DNA of 64,000 nt from Daucus carota subsp. sativus (taxonomy: Eukaryota > Streptophyta > Magnoliopsida > Apiales > Apiaceae): assembly GCF_001625215.2 (NCBI RefSeq), contig NC_030387.2, positions 34,495,606 through 34,559,605 on the forward strand, read 5' to 3'. The position numbers and the translations under genes were made by a program. The notes beneath the pieces were generated by a model, which was not told the DNA's origin, did no database searches, and was given only the letters and a program-made list of their open reading frames with translations. Shown piece by piece: positions 10,962 through 21,950 of the stretch (position 1 is its first letter; each line of letters starts with the position of its first letter).

Positions 10962-10973
10962 CCGGGGGGTAGT
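10962..10973 (+). other. Polypurine tract before the 3' LTR
   Basis: CCGGGGGGTAGT directly precedes the LTR start TGTTGTG. In LTR retrotransposons this tract primes plus-strand DNA synthesis. Two further copies of the motif occur at 4990 and 5205. Confidence 0.65.
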
Positions 10974-11915
10974 TGTTGTGCCATAAAATCTCCCTGGGCC
11001 TATTTTACAGCCCATCATATTATTTGGGCTTCACTTGGGCTTATTGGAATCATTTGGTTAAGAATAATGGGCTTCACCATGGCTGGGTGGATCATTGAAG
11101 GTGTACAAGAAGGTGTATGGACTCACACTGGAAATATAGTGAAGGCTGCCATCAGAATGGGGTTGCACCTGAAGGCGCTTTAGGGGTTACCACTGCTAGG
11201 GGTTACCGCTAAGTGCATCCTGGCTTGCAGTTACGGGGCTGTAGTTAGGGGATGCCGCTGGCAGGGCTTCCGCCGCCTGGGCAGAATGGCAGGCAGACTC
11301 CAAACAGGACTCTTCTTCCTTGTTTCTAGGAGGGCGAATTGGAGACATATCGGGAGTGTGTTAGCTATTATTTATCTACGAATTAAGGGATAAATACATA
11401 CATTATGAAGATAATTATGATCGGGGGAAGATAATTCAAGAATATTCGGATAATTATGCAAGATGAAGGCTTCAAGTAACCTACTTGGAGTGGGATACCG
11501 CTGGATAACTACTGAAAGAAGGCTGTTTTATCTTAAACTCGAGGGGATAAGAGCTTATCTCTTCAGAGTCCTAAATCGAGAACTACATGGGCTTGATCCC
11601 TATAAATATAGGGTATGTAGGCACCTTGCAAAGGGAAGAGAATCATTTTCACGAGTTCTACACTCTAAAGAGAGGCACGTGTAACCTTTGTGACAGATAT
11701 TTCCGGGCAATTGCAGGACGGAATTCCGTAATTCCGGCCTCGTTGTTTGGTTCTTTGCAAGCTCAGCCCTTAAACACACTTGTTTCTCATTTGTTTCGTT
11801 AGTTTATGTTAACGGTAGCCCCTAAGAGCTAGCCGTGATTTTCGTAGTTATAACAAATATCCCTATAATTGTGCTATACGGTTCTGGGGGTGTTGTATCA
11901 ATTCCTCTCACAACA
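10974..11915 (+). repeat. 3' long terminal repeat (942 bp)
   Basis: Starts TGTTGTG and ends CACAACA, a perfect 7-bp terminal inverted repeat with canonical TG...CA ends. It follows the purine tract directly, and AT-rich sequence of different character begins after it. A TATA box lies at 11601-11610. The partner LTR is outside the window, so the boundaries rest on terminal structure alone. Confidence 0.82.
11601..11610 (+). promoter_or_regulatory. LTR TATA box
   Basis: TATAAATATA preceded by a C-rich stretch inside the LTR. In the 5' copy this would drive the genomic RNA from about 30 bases downstream; here, in the 3' LTR, it could read out into flanking DNA. Confidence 0.65.
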
Positions 11916-13546
11916 ACTAGTAAAATTAATTTTGATTATTACTCTTACTAATTTTCTACTATTTTTAATATTTTATTCTTTTTGACTATTATTTTTATTA
12001 ATTCCGAGTATTATTTTTTTTATTTTAAAAATATTTTCATTTCTATTTTTCATTAAATTCGACTATTTTTAAAAAATTCTGATTATTACTTATATTATTT
12101 TACAAATATTTGTAAATATTATAACAATAATATTTGTAAATTCCGATTATAACATTATTATTTTACAAATATTTTCTCTTTTTTTCCGATTTTGTTTATT
12201 ATGTTTACCCTATTTGTAAATATAATTCGATTATTTAATATTTGTAAATATAATTCGATTATTTAATATTTGTAAAAAAGAATTCGAATATTTGTAAATT
12301 CCGATTACAACAATAATTTTTGTAAATTCTGATTATAAAAATAATATTTATAAATTCCGATTATAACAATATTATTTTACAAATATTTTCTTTTTTTACA
12401 AATATTTTCTTTTTTTTTAAATAATATTTTTTCCAATGTTGTTTATTATGTTTACCCTATTTGTAAATATAATTCAAATATTTAATATTTGTAAAATAAT
12501 ATAAATAATAATCGGAATTTTTTAAAAAAATAGTGGAATTTGGATTCAATTTGTACCAGTAATTCACCGGCAGTGAACAAAGCAATGCATGCAGTACATC
12601 CGATTCTTTACGCACTGTTTAGTTTTTGACAAGTGAAGTTATATAAGCTTGGATATACTACTTGAGTTACGTCATTTATATCAAGAATAAGGTGTATGAT
12701 TTGAATTTCGGTTTTCGGTAATAATTGAAATAATAATTTCGGTTTCGATTATAAACTGAATAAAGTTTGGTTCAGTTTTCGATAGCTAGTTTTCATTAAT
12801 TTTGGTTTCGGTTGACCGAAAAAAAATTCGGTTTCGATTAACGAATGCTCACCCCTAGATTTAGCTGGTTAAAATAAAGAGGTCACTTAATATGTTTTCA
12901 TAAAATACATAAATAAACAAATTTAATAAAATGTGTTATAGTTTAAAATGATAGGATTTTTAATATTTCAACAGTATAGAAACCTGTCAAAAATAAAAGT
13001 ATAGATACCTATTTCCTATGAAAGAAGTTACTCCTATTTAATTCTATACGTTTATTATTCGGTGACATGTGTTTTAATATTTTATAAAATATAATTATAA
13101 TCTATTTTTAAATTATTTTTTTTGAACAAAATTTTGATAGTTAAATTTTTATTTTAAAAAAGTTTTAAAAAAAATGATAGGAAGAGGATCAGTGCGTGTC
13201 ACATTCATGGCTGAGGCATGGGATATAGTGGTTGTATTAACATAAGACTGCATGGGTCGCCCCTACCAGGGGCGACCTGTACTCTAAGAAAGGTTACAAT
13301 GGATGTCGCTTTTGGCAGGGGCGGTCTTTACTGTCAAAGAAAACTAACACGGGTCGCCCGAGTTCTTATATTTAGACTGGTTAGTTTTGAAAAGTTGAAC
13401 GTAGGCCGGTTAGTTTTGAAAACTTTACGTTCAAACTGGTTAGTTTTGCAAGGGAGCCATCTGTACTATGTGCGGCCTCGTGATAAACGATGTTTTGGTT
13501 AATTTTCTTTCTCAGATAAGCTAAAGTTATTTTTTTATAGTATTAA
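11916..13546. other. AT-rich intergenic DNA with decayed repeats
   Basis: From 11930 to 12540 the DNA is low-complexity, with recurring phrases such as TTTGTAAATATAATTCGAT (two adjacent copies near 12220-12270). From 12700 to 12866 a tract rich in TTCGGTTT ends in CGAATGCTCACCCCTAG, resembling the right end of a hAT-type MITE whose left end was not found. A GC-rich hairpin and three imperfect GGTTAGTTTTGAAAA repeats lie at 13255-13455. No gene was found. Confidence 0.5.
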
Positions 13547-13941
13547 GAGCATCTCCAACCATCTAAAACTTTTGGCTAAAAGGCGAGTTGGCATACTTAA
13601 AATAAAAAAATTTAGCCAACAGCTCTAAAAACTCAACTCCAACCATGCTCATTTGTTGTCTATAAATTTAGCCAACCTCCTATAGATGGCTAAATTTGTC
13701 GAACCTCTACAGGTCTGTAAGAAAATCTGTAGAAAGATTGTACATCATTTATTACCATATTGAACTGATATATTCTATTTTAACAATTTAAAATATTAAT
13801 AACATACTATTTTTAAATTATAGCCAACCAATATAGCCAGTACCATTGAAGCAAAATGTCTTACAGGTTCAGCAAATTTTACATATTGTCTTACAGGTCC
13901 AATTTAGCCAACGATTATAGGCAACGCCGTTGGAGATGCTC
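13547..13941. mobile_element. MITE with GAGCATCTCCAAC terminal inverted repeats
   Basis: The 13-bp ends GAGCATCTCCAAC and GTTGGAGATGCTC enclose 395 bp of non-coding DNA. Flanking triplets are TAA and CAA, one mismatch from a 3-bp duplication, suggesting a PIF/Harbinger (Tourist-like) origin. A related element with a clean TTA duplication lies at 28267-28632. Confidence 0.75.
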
Positions 13942-16900
13942 CAAGTAGTTTCATAGTTTGTAATATTTGTTGAAGATTGCAGTTGATTCTCTTCTTCCCT
14001 GTTTGTTTGAAACCCGAATCTATTCTCTTATAATCAGATCCTTTTTAATCCCGTTTTCCCCTTGAATTTTGGTTGGTTTAGAAAAAATAAGGAGAAATGT
14101 TGAACACTGACGAGCAACGTGTACCAACAAGGCAACTTGTTGAATTTGAACGCTATGTTTTCAACGTTTCTTTATCATAGTGCATTGTACTATTATGCTG
14201 TTGGTATTGAATGATCGGGAACAATGTCGTCGTAAAAAACAGAAATTTGATACACACAAATAAGAATTAATAAAAAATTAATTAAATTAATCGAATAATT
14301 CATAAATAATTAAAATTTTATTCAGTTTAATGTGTTATGAAAGAGGGATTAATCGATTATCAATTGCGATTAATCATTAATTTTTCAAATAATTGATATC
14401 ATTTTAAATATATTGTATGTACATTTCATCCATTGTTCATTCGAGTGATATAAAACGAGAGAAGTGAATGAAATCAAATCTGTATGAACCTATATTAAAA
14501 ATATTTATAAATTTATGTCTTCTAGTTCATTTAATTTTCTGAAACTACAATTTTGAGCTTCGTATTTAAAAGAAATGTTTTATTCTCAAGATTGATGCAA
14601 CTTATCCATTTTTGTGGGAGCACCATAAATTTTAATTTCAAAAGGAATATCATCATTTTTCAAGGTCTTAAGTACATAAAAGTTTAATCATGGATGGTGG
14701 CTTTAACAAAAATAAAGTCGGTAGCATCAATATTTGAAACAATTACAATGAAAAAGTGAAAGACATAAATTATTAACTTATGTTATTTTACAAAACGCCT
14801 TTTACGTGAACGGTGGAGAGCTGAGACAAACGATTTATTAGTGTCAACTCTTCCCTACCACCAATTGGCACAACTATGTCAGGTCCCATATCCTCCTCAT
14901 TCTAGTTTGTTGGACTAGGTTGTCGATTGGCCTACTAAAGAATATAATTAGTTTGGAATTATCCATTTATGGAAAGGTGTATCTAGGTACGGTTTGATAT
15001 TGTTGCTTTTGTCTTTTTTTTTTGTCGGGGTCTACATTCTCGTAGATGAGTTGTATCATAGATACAATAAGCCGCAACAGAGATTTCTTTCATCCATCAA
15101 AGTTTATCATCTAACCGAAAGATATGCAAGATATCTCCGGACGTTTAGATAATAAGACTTTAAAGTCTAATAAGAAAACCCATAAATCTCTTTCCATGAT
15201 CCTGAAAATCAAAACAAGCAAAGAGAAACATAAGAATGATAATTTAAGTAAAAAAAGTGATGTGAAAATTTTAAATCCGATAATGACAATTATGTAAAAT
15301 TATGATGTCTAACCAAATCGAGAACTTTGGTTAGACACACAAATACTAAAATATTCATAATTCATATTAATTTTTTGTTAAACAAATAATTAACAAATGA
15401 TTTTATATTTTTTGTCATGGAAATAAACAAAAGAATTAATTATACTCCTTATGAAAAAATATATGATACAAAAATATGTTACTAATATTTAACCTCTAAA
15501 TTGTAAAATACGGACATTAATATTTAGATATATTAAAATAAATATTCCATAAGAAATAGATATAAGCTCACTAATTACATTTATGGAAATTTTTGATATG
15601 TATATACAAAAATTAAATTGGAGCCAACAAGCGGTAAGTACAATTTAATACTATAAATAATTTTCAATAAAATAATATAATAATATTTACTAGTCATCAA
15701 ATATGACACCAAAATACCTCTTAAAGGCACAAATATGCCATCAATTATGACCCCCAAAAATGGTACTCAGACTATTTAGATATTGTTGCTTTTGTTAAAA
15801 GGCCTGGAAATTTGCTAAATCTGGAAGTAGTTATTTCAAACTAAAAAAAACTGTTTTTATCAAAAGTTGGTTAAAAAAAGCTGCTATTTAATTTTTGTGA
15901 GAAACTGTTACAGATTTCACTATCAAACCTTATTAAAAATATTATTTTTTTTATATTATAACTCAAAAGAAGCAAATATAAAAAAAATTACCAAACAATT
16001 ATCTGATTTCTAAAACAACACTTTTTTTTAACATAAATTTTGTTGACAGCAAAATAATTTTTAACGGCACTTCCAAACTGACCCTTAGTTCAGTGGATGT
16101 AAGTTTGATAAAATAATAAAATAACAAAATATTGTAATGAAATATTAAAAATAGATATTGGCGATAGATGTTTTAAGGATAAATCAATAAACCAACTACT
16201 GAAAACACTCGATAATAATATTATAGAAAATTATTATTTACATATGTAAGATCCTAATTTAGAAAATTTTATTTTATAAATATTCAACTAATTGTACACA
16301 CTATATTTGTTATGAGTATATGATTAAATTGATTAGAAAACGAGAATGTGAATATGATTTTAAGCTAGATATTAAAGAAATTAAAATTTTCCAAATTTAA
16401 TAATTTAATAACGAAGCTAAGTTATTGATATAATTAATTTGTATTATACATAAATAAATTACTAAAAAAAATTAAAAGAAGAAAGAGGAAGAGAATGAAA
16501 TAAAGTGATACTTATTAGTATTTTTGTGTAGCTACTGGCCACCAATAAAAGTCAGTATAAGATTAATAATGAAATGAATAAATATAAATGCATTTTCAAC
16601 ATGCTTTTATATTGCTTCTTTGTACCAGACTTTAGTACTTTATCATAGGTGTATACCGAGTAATTTCATCTTTTACATTTTTATTGTTACTTTTAGATGG
16701 TAATAAAAGGCCAAAGTTGTTCGACAAAAAGAGCAATTTAAATGAAATTAAATTAGATCTGAGATCAGATCAGGTGTTGAGCAATGATGTAAACCAAATG
16801 ATATTGATTTATGTTTATTCTCATCACCAAGCAAATGATATTGGTATATGCTTATTCTAATCACCATGTAGAACAAGAAAAATTTAGACGAGATCTTGTT

Positions 16901-18188
16901 GACTTCATGTCTCATTCACTAATGATTGTCCATAATGTTTGACTTTCTGTTCGTATTACAACACCTACACAAAAAAAGGGTGGGTGCCGGTACCTCTGGT
17001 GGCTACTGTTTCATTGAGTTTTCGTGCTAACATCTCACACACATAGCATTCGTCCAGAGGTTAAGGAACAAATGGAAGATATTTGCGTCCAGAGGTTAAG
17101 GAACAAATGGAAGATATTTGTTTGGAGTTAGCTTTCTCAGGTTAAAAAATTATAATTCGTATAAACATTGTCGTTTCCATTATCTTGAAAACATCACAAT
17201 ATGGTGGTCGTATATAATATTTTGTAACCATAATTAATCAGCTAATATTAGTTATTTGAATGGTTATTTTAAATTCAACTCTAAAATCGATTTTATATTA
17301 GTAAATTTTTCAATACCAAAATCACAACACATAAAACAAAAGTATTCATATTATGTAAATTTTTACCGTTGCATAATATAAACAAGTCATATTCATCTTG
17401 ATTATAATATTCAATATCAAAATGATAACACACAAGATAAAATTTTAAAATTCATATTATGTAATTTATTTACCGTTATACAACATTATCTGTAATACTA
17501 ATCTTATTAAGAATTCATGAATTTGGACTCGAAACAGATTTCATTAATCAATTTATTACATTTTTTCTTACCATTTTAATTTTCCTCATTCATGAATTTA
17601 ATTATATTTTGGGATAACGGGAATTTTTTATTTTTGTGTTAACTGAAATTCCTATCGGGGCTACCAATCGCAAGAAATACCGGAAAGAGAATACCAGAAA
17701 GAGGTAAGAGTTTTATATGACAAGCCCTCCGTGGATCCTGTTATCTCTTCGCTCATGACTTAACTCATTAGTGAGAAGAATTACAATCATGGAACGGAGT
17801 ACAAATGTAACGATCTTGAATTATATTTTGGGATAACGAAAAATATTCATTTTGTGTTAACTGAAATTACTGTCGGGGATACCAATCGCAAAAAATATCG
17901 GAAAGAGATGAAAGTTTTATATGACAAGTCCGTGATTGACATGATTCTGTTTAGCCCAACTCATACCAACACTCTTACGTATGGTGTTGATGATTGTATT
18001 CGAAAATCTTCGCCTCACATGATACTGATGATTGTGTTTGAAAATCTTCGCCCTACATGATTTTGACTAACAGACATTCTTCTGGTATAATTCTCTCATG
18101 ATAAATCATTACATGATACAAAAAATAGGCAATATATATGGGATAAAAATTAGGCAAGATACATTGCATATTCTTAACTCATGATCCA
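13942..18188. other. Gene-free AT-rich intergenic region
   Basis: No supported gene. A 35-bp direct duplication (CGTCCAGAGGTTAAGG...) sits at about 17052-17120. A diverged duplication of roughly 120 bp occurs at about 17600-17720 and 17825-17940, sharing TTTTGTGTTAACTGAAATT and ACCAATCGCAA. Short frames here lack homology. Confidence 0.5.
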
Positions 18189-18197
18189 TTTAATTGT

Positions 18198-18636
18198 GAG
18201 TAAAGTGCATTTTATGTACTCGCACTTTACTCAAGATACCACTTGCAATACTGTAATTCAAAATCGAGCACTTCCAATATCAATTTTTGTATTTTATTAT
18301 ATTTTGTTGCATTCTGTTAATTTGGGTTAACTCCGTTAATAATTTAGAGAGTAAAGTACACTTTGTGTGCTCGTACTTTACTTAAAGTTCGTTTTGCGTA
18401 CTCACACTTTACTGTAAATTTTGAACTAGAGTACTGCAAGTGGTGTTTTTGAGTAAAGTGCGAGTACACAAAATGCACTTTACTCCTTAATTTATTTACG
18501 GAGTTAACCCAAATTAATGGAATACAACAAAGTGTAATTAAATACAAAAATTGATATTGCAAGTGCTCGATTTTGAACTATAGTATTACAAATGATGTCT
18601 TGAGCAAAGTAGGAGTACACAAAGTGCACTTTACTC
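18198..18636. mobile_element. Foldback MITE, Mutator-like, with 9-bp target duplication
   Basis: A 439-bp element bounded by GAGTAAAGTGCA and its complement and flanked by perfect TTTAATTGT duplications (18189-18197, 18637-18645). The two halves are inverted copies over most of their length, and each half carries the motif pair GAGTAAAGTGC/GCACTTTACTC more than once. A 9-bp duplication with long inverted arms is the hallmark of MULE-derived elements. It encodes no transposase. Confidence 0.88.
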
Positions 18637-18673
18637 TTTAATTGTTCACACTATGTTAAGATATTAATACATA

Positions 18674-19660
18674 CTAGTTTATAGCCCGTGCAAAGGCACG
18701 GGAGCTTTTTAATTATATATAAACTTTTTAAATATATTTTAAATGGTGTGAAGAAATTTAATTTATAAATAATAAATTAAAATTTTCAATAAAATAAAAT
18801 TTGAATTATAATTTGTTTGTAAGTCAGAACTGTGGTAAATACATCACCACAACCATTAATGGCTTCAAATAAACTATTGTAATGAAGTCATTCCTTTTCT
18901 CGTATGTACCCTGTCAAAGTATTAAATTCTTTGTATCAAATTTTAATATATTTTGAGTGGAATACGTTATTGCCAACTCTTATTAGATTATATTTATAAA
19001 TGTATTTTATATTAGAATTATTATGGTGTGATTTAAATAGCCCGCAAGGGTTGGTTTAGCTGGTTAAAGAGAGGACATGTATCCTCTTGGTCACAGGTTC
19101 GACTCCCAAAGGGTGGATTAGAGCCTAACCCACCCGAAGGGTAGCGGCTGCGGGCACCTAGGTTAAAAATAATAATAATAATAATATAATGTGATTTAAA
19201 TATTTTTCAAAAAATTTATATGGTTCTAAATTAAAATTGATAAACATAATTTGTTTTTGATTTAAGAAAAAAGAATCATAAACATGCAATAAGAAGGTAG
19301 AATCTATTTTGGATTAAGAAAAAGTTTTTGTATTTACTAATCACATAAATCCGGCTTATTAGTTTTAAAATATATTATAAAAAAATTGTGACGGTGAGAT
19401 TTATATGATTCTATGAATAAAACTGGTAGGAAATATTTATTTGGGATTAAAAAAATCATATACATGTGAAAGACAGAATTTGTTTTGGATTCAGAAAAGT
19501 AATTATAAACATGCAAGGTGATATCAGTTACCTTGTAGAAGAGAAGTTAATTTTCCAATCTAACGGTGTTTATTTGTTCAATATAAGATCCAACGGATGA
19601 TAAGCTTTTGGACCAGAAGACCATGTGACCAAATTATCTCCCTTACGCTTATTATATATA
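18674..19660 (-). mobile_element. Non-autonomous Helitron (minus orientation)
   Basis: Read on the minus strand, the 3' end has a hairpin CCCGTGC-ctt-tGCACGGG, then about ten bases, then CTAG followed by T: the classic Helitron terminus, here at 18674-18677. The 5' end is placed near 19660 by an ATATACTT...AATAAGC-like start and is approximate. No RepHel helicase is present. A SINE is inserted at 19040-19189. Confidence 0.65.
19040..19189 (+). mobile_element. tRNA-derived SINE with 13-bp target-site duplication
   Basis: 150 bp carrying a pol III box A (TAGCTGGTTAAAG, 19057-19069) and box B (GGTTCGACTCC, 19096-19106), a unique middle part and an (AAT)n tail. It is flanked by TGTGATTTAAATA at 19027-19039 and 19190-19202. 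It sits inside the Helitron at 18674-19660. Fragments of the same family occur at 23137-23211 and 39566-39612. Confidence 0.88.
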
Positions 19661-20636
19661 AGTATATAATTTATTTTCTGTTTTTGGTGATGTGATGTCT
19701 AAATTTTAAGAGGATAGATAGGAGAAAAACAAAAATAATAAAAAGAAAGGGTAAACTAGCCATAAACGAGACTAAAGAAATGACGGAAGAAAATATAATT
19801 TTTATTGGCATTTCTTAGTGTGAATTTTCTTTTTCATTTTTTAAATAATATATACTATTATATTCTTAAATATAAGTGGTTTTCTTATAAATACCCAAGG
19901 GCAAAATATTTACAAAAATATTATATTATTTTAAAATATTTTGTAAAAAAACAAACTTATGAAAATATTTGCAAAAATCTTGATTTTAATCATGTATAAA
20001 TCAAAGTATAAAATATTATTAAGATAATTGATAAATTAAATAAAATAATAATATATTATATAATATATTATTAATACATATCCGTATATCATACAAATTA
20101 TTAAAATAAATTTATATTTTATAAAAGGGTTCTTATATTATAAGATCGTATTATTAAAACTAAATATTCTAAAATTTGGTTGTTGGTTTTCTAAATAGTG
20201 TATTATAACTATTGGATCGGTTAAATCAAATTGATGAGAACCATTCGATTAAATTTTCTATATGCTAATATAATGTTGCTAAAGATCTAATTTTCGAATT
20301 CCGTTAATAAATATTAAAATAAATTATTAATTGAAATAAAAAATAAAAATATTAATTATTAAAAATCACACGTTACATGCTATGTCATTATTAACCGCGA
20401 AATGAATAAAAATAAAATTGAAAACGGGATTATTTAACGTGACGTGAATGGGAAACAAAACATGGCATGTATGCGAAATTCAAAGATCGAAAATTAATGA
20501 AATGGACCAAACTAGTCATTTCATTGTATTACTAAAATTTTTAGAAGAACATAGCTTGTGTAAGAATCAGGACATAAAGCTTTCAGACCTAAATCCACAA
20601 AAGAGGCGGCTGCCACTAAACCAGATCCAATTCACT
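19661..20636. other. AT-rich spacer and upstream part of the duplicated segment
   Basis: Very AT-rich DNA without a gene. From about 20230 it is homologous to 23070-23580 upstream of the intact methyltransferase (shared phrases AGAACCATTC, TAATATAATGTTG, GAATTCCGTTAATAAATATT), so the duplication includes the 5' flank. Confidence 0.6.
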
Positions 20637-21204
20637 ATGAATGTTCCACAAATCCAACAAGAAACACAAACAGAGAATGATAGTGACGAAGAAATTAACC
20701 CTTGTACTATGCTACCAATTGAACATCAGGAAACAAAGGGGCAAGACACAGAAGTAGCAGCAGAGAAAGATGAAGTACATGTAATGACTTATTCAAAAAA
20801 AAAAAACATGTAATGACACACCACCTCAATTCCATAAAATCGAACGTGGTGATTAGGCAGCTTCCTTCCCAAGCATCTCCTCCAAGCTCTGGCCCGCCGC
20901 CCCCACTCTCTTTTCTCTACTCGATAATCATCACAACGCTGCATTCTCAGCTCTATTCCACCACAAACCACTCTGCATTTTGGAGCTAGGTTCTGGCACT
21001 GGTCTTGTCGGAATTACAGCCGCTGCTATTCTTGGCGCTCATGTCACTGTCACGGATCTTTCTCATGCAAGCCCTAAATCTCCAATACAATGTGGAAGCG
21101 AATTTGAGGACCATAGGGGTCAATGGAGGACACGTGGAGGTTGCTGCAATGACGTGGGGAAATGATGAGGAGATGGAAGCTGTTAAGAATAAGGGAGACA
21201 CGTG
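20637..21204 (+). pseudogene. Broken, truncated copy of the methyltransferase gene at 23582
   Basis: The first 50 codons align with the intact gene (MNVPQIQQE, ENDSDEEINPCTML). The frame then breaks at a 29-bp insertion: a 17-bp TTATTC-plus-A tract (20789-20805) flanked by duplicated ACATGTAATGAC. A further single-base loss follows in CAAGCATCTCC (intact: CAAGGCATCTCC). The SAM-motif region is still readable in pieces (LELGSGTGLVGI near 20978). Homology ends after AAGGGAGA at about 21199, so the last third of the enzyme is missing. It is not expected to give a functional protein. Confidence 0.9.
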
Positions 21205-21804
21205 AAATCGAATATTATTGCAATTAATCATATTATTCTTCAAAAATCCATATAATCACAGAATTTGCAATTATGTGAAAATTCATTTTCTATGCAATTA
21301 ATAAAATGATCATGATTAATAAAACGACAATAACTACACATGGCCATATAAAACATTTAACAGCTATTTATATGATTAAAATATCACAAAATATTTCTAG
21401 ATATAACAATGTTGCTCCTGGAAAGAGTTTAGTAATGATAAAGAACTTAGTATATATATTCTCTCTCAATTGAGGGGTTTCTCTTGTTGTTGAAATATGC
21501 ATCCATTAATATAATATATGAATAGGCATCCCTTATTATATATGTATAAATTTTCTCAACTATTTTTTTATACAGTAAACATTTTTATACACGATCTTTC
21601 AAGCCCTTGATAAGTATGTCATGTACAACTATTTACCGATCTTGTTCTATAAATAGGCGTCACATCTACAAATTTACATTTTCAATGAACGTCCGCCTAC
21701 AAATATGTGTTAATACTTGTCCATGAATAAATTCACTATTTCGTGTGTTCATCCGAGCATTCCGGTACCCAATTTATAGGTAAATCTATGGTCAACCCAT
21801 TAAT

Positions 21805-21825
21805 ACACACACACACACACACCCA

Positions 21826-21870
<45 letters not shown>
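21805..21870. repeat. (AC)n microsatellite
   Basis: About 66 bases of AC dinucleotides with two CCC interruptions, 80 bases upstream of the small secreted-protein gene. Length is likely variable between individuals. Confidence 0.95.
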
Positions 21871-21874
<4 letters not shown>

Positions 21875-21950
21875 GTATATAGTCTGAAAAGTTAATAGTA
21901 AAGCAACAAACATCTCCCAATCATATTATCATTTATATGATTCCGAAAAA

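Larger units (their letters stand above)
1..11915 (+). mobile_element. Ty3/gypsy LTR retrotransposon, Tat-type, 5'-truncated by window edge
   Basis: Order seen: gag end, protease, RT, RNase H, second RNase H, integrase, tandem-repeat spacer, antisense gene, purine tract, 3' LTR. The second RNase H module, the long 3' spacer with tandem repeats and the antisense frame are features of the Tat lineage (Grande, RIRE2, Retand, Ogre relatives). The main frame is uninterrupted and the antisense gene is open, so the insertion looks young. The left LTR, primer-binding site and most of gag lie before base 1. A target-site duplication therefore cannot be confirmed; the 5 bp after the LTR are ACTAG. Confidence 0.93.

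Noticed and set aside
12700..12866. Complete hAT element
   Set aside because: Only a right-end-like CGAATGCTCACCCCTAG was found; the matching left terminus and duplication are missing.
13218..13502. 94-codon plus-strand frame
   Set aside because: Its content is the GC hairpin and short repeats; no protein family recognised.
19055..19125. Possible functional tRNA gene
   Set aside because: Box A and B are present but the acceptor stem and anticodon arm do not fold, and target duplications plus an AAT tail mark a SINE.
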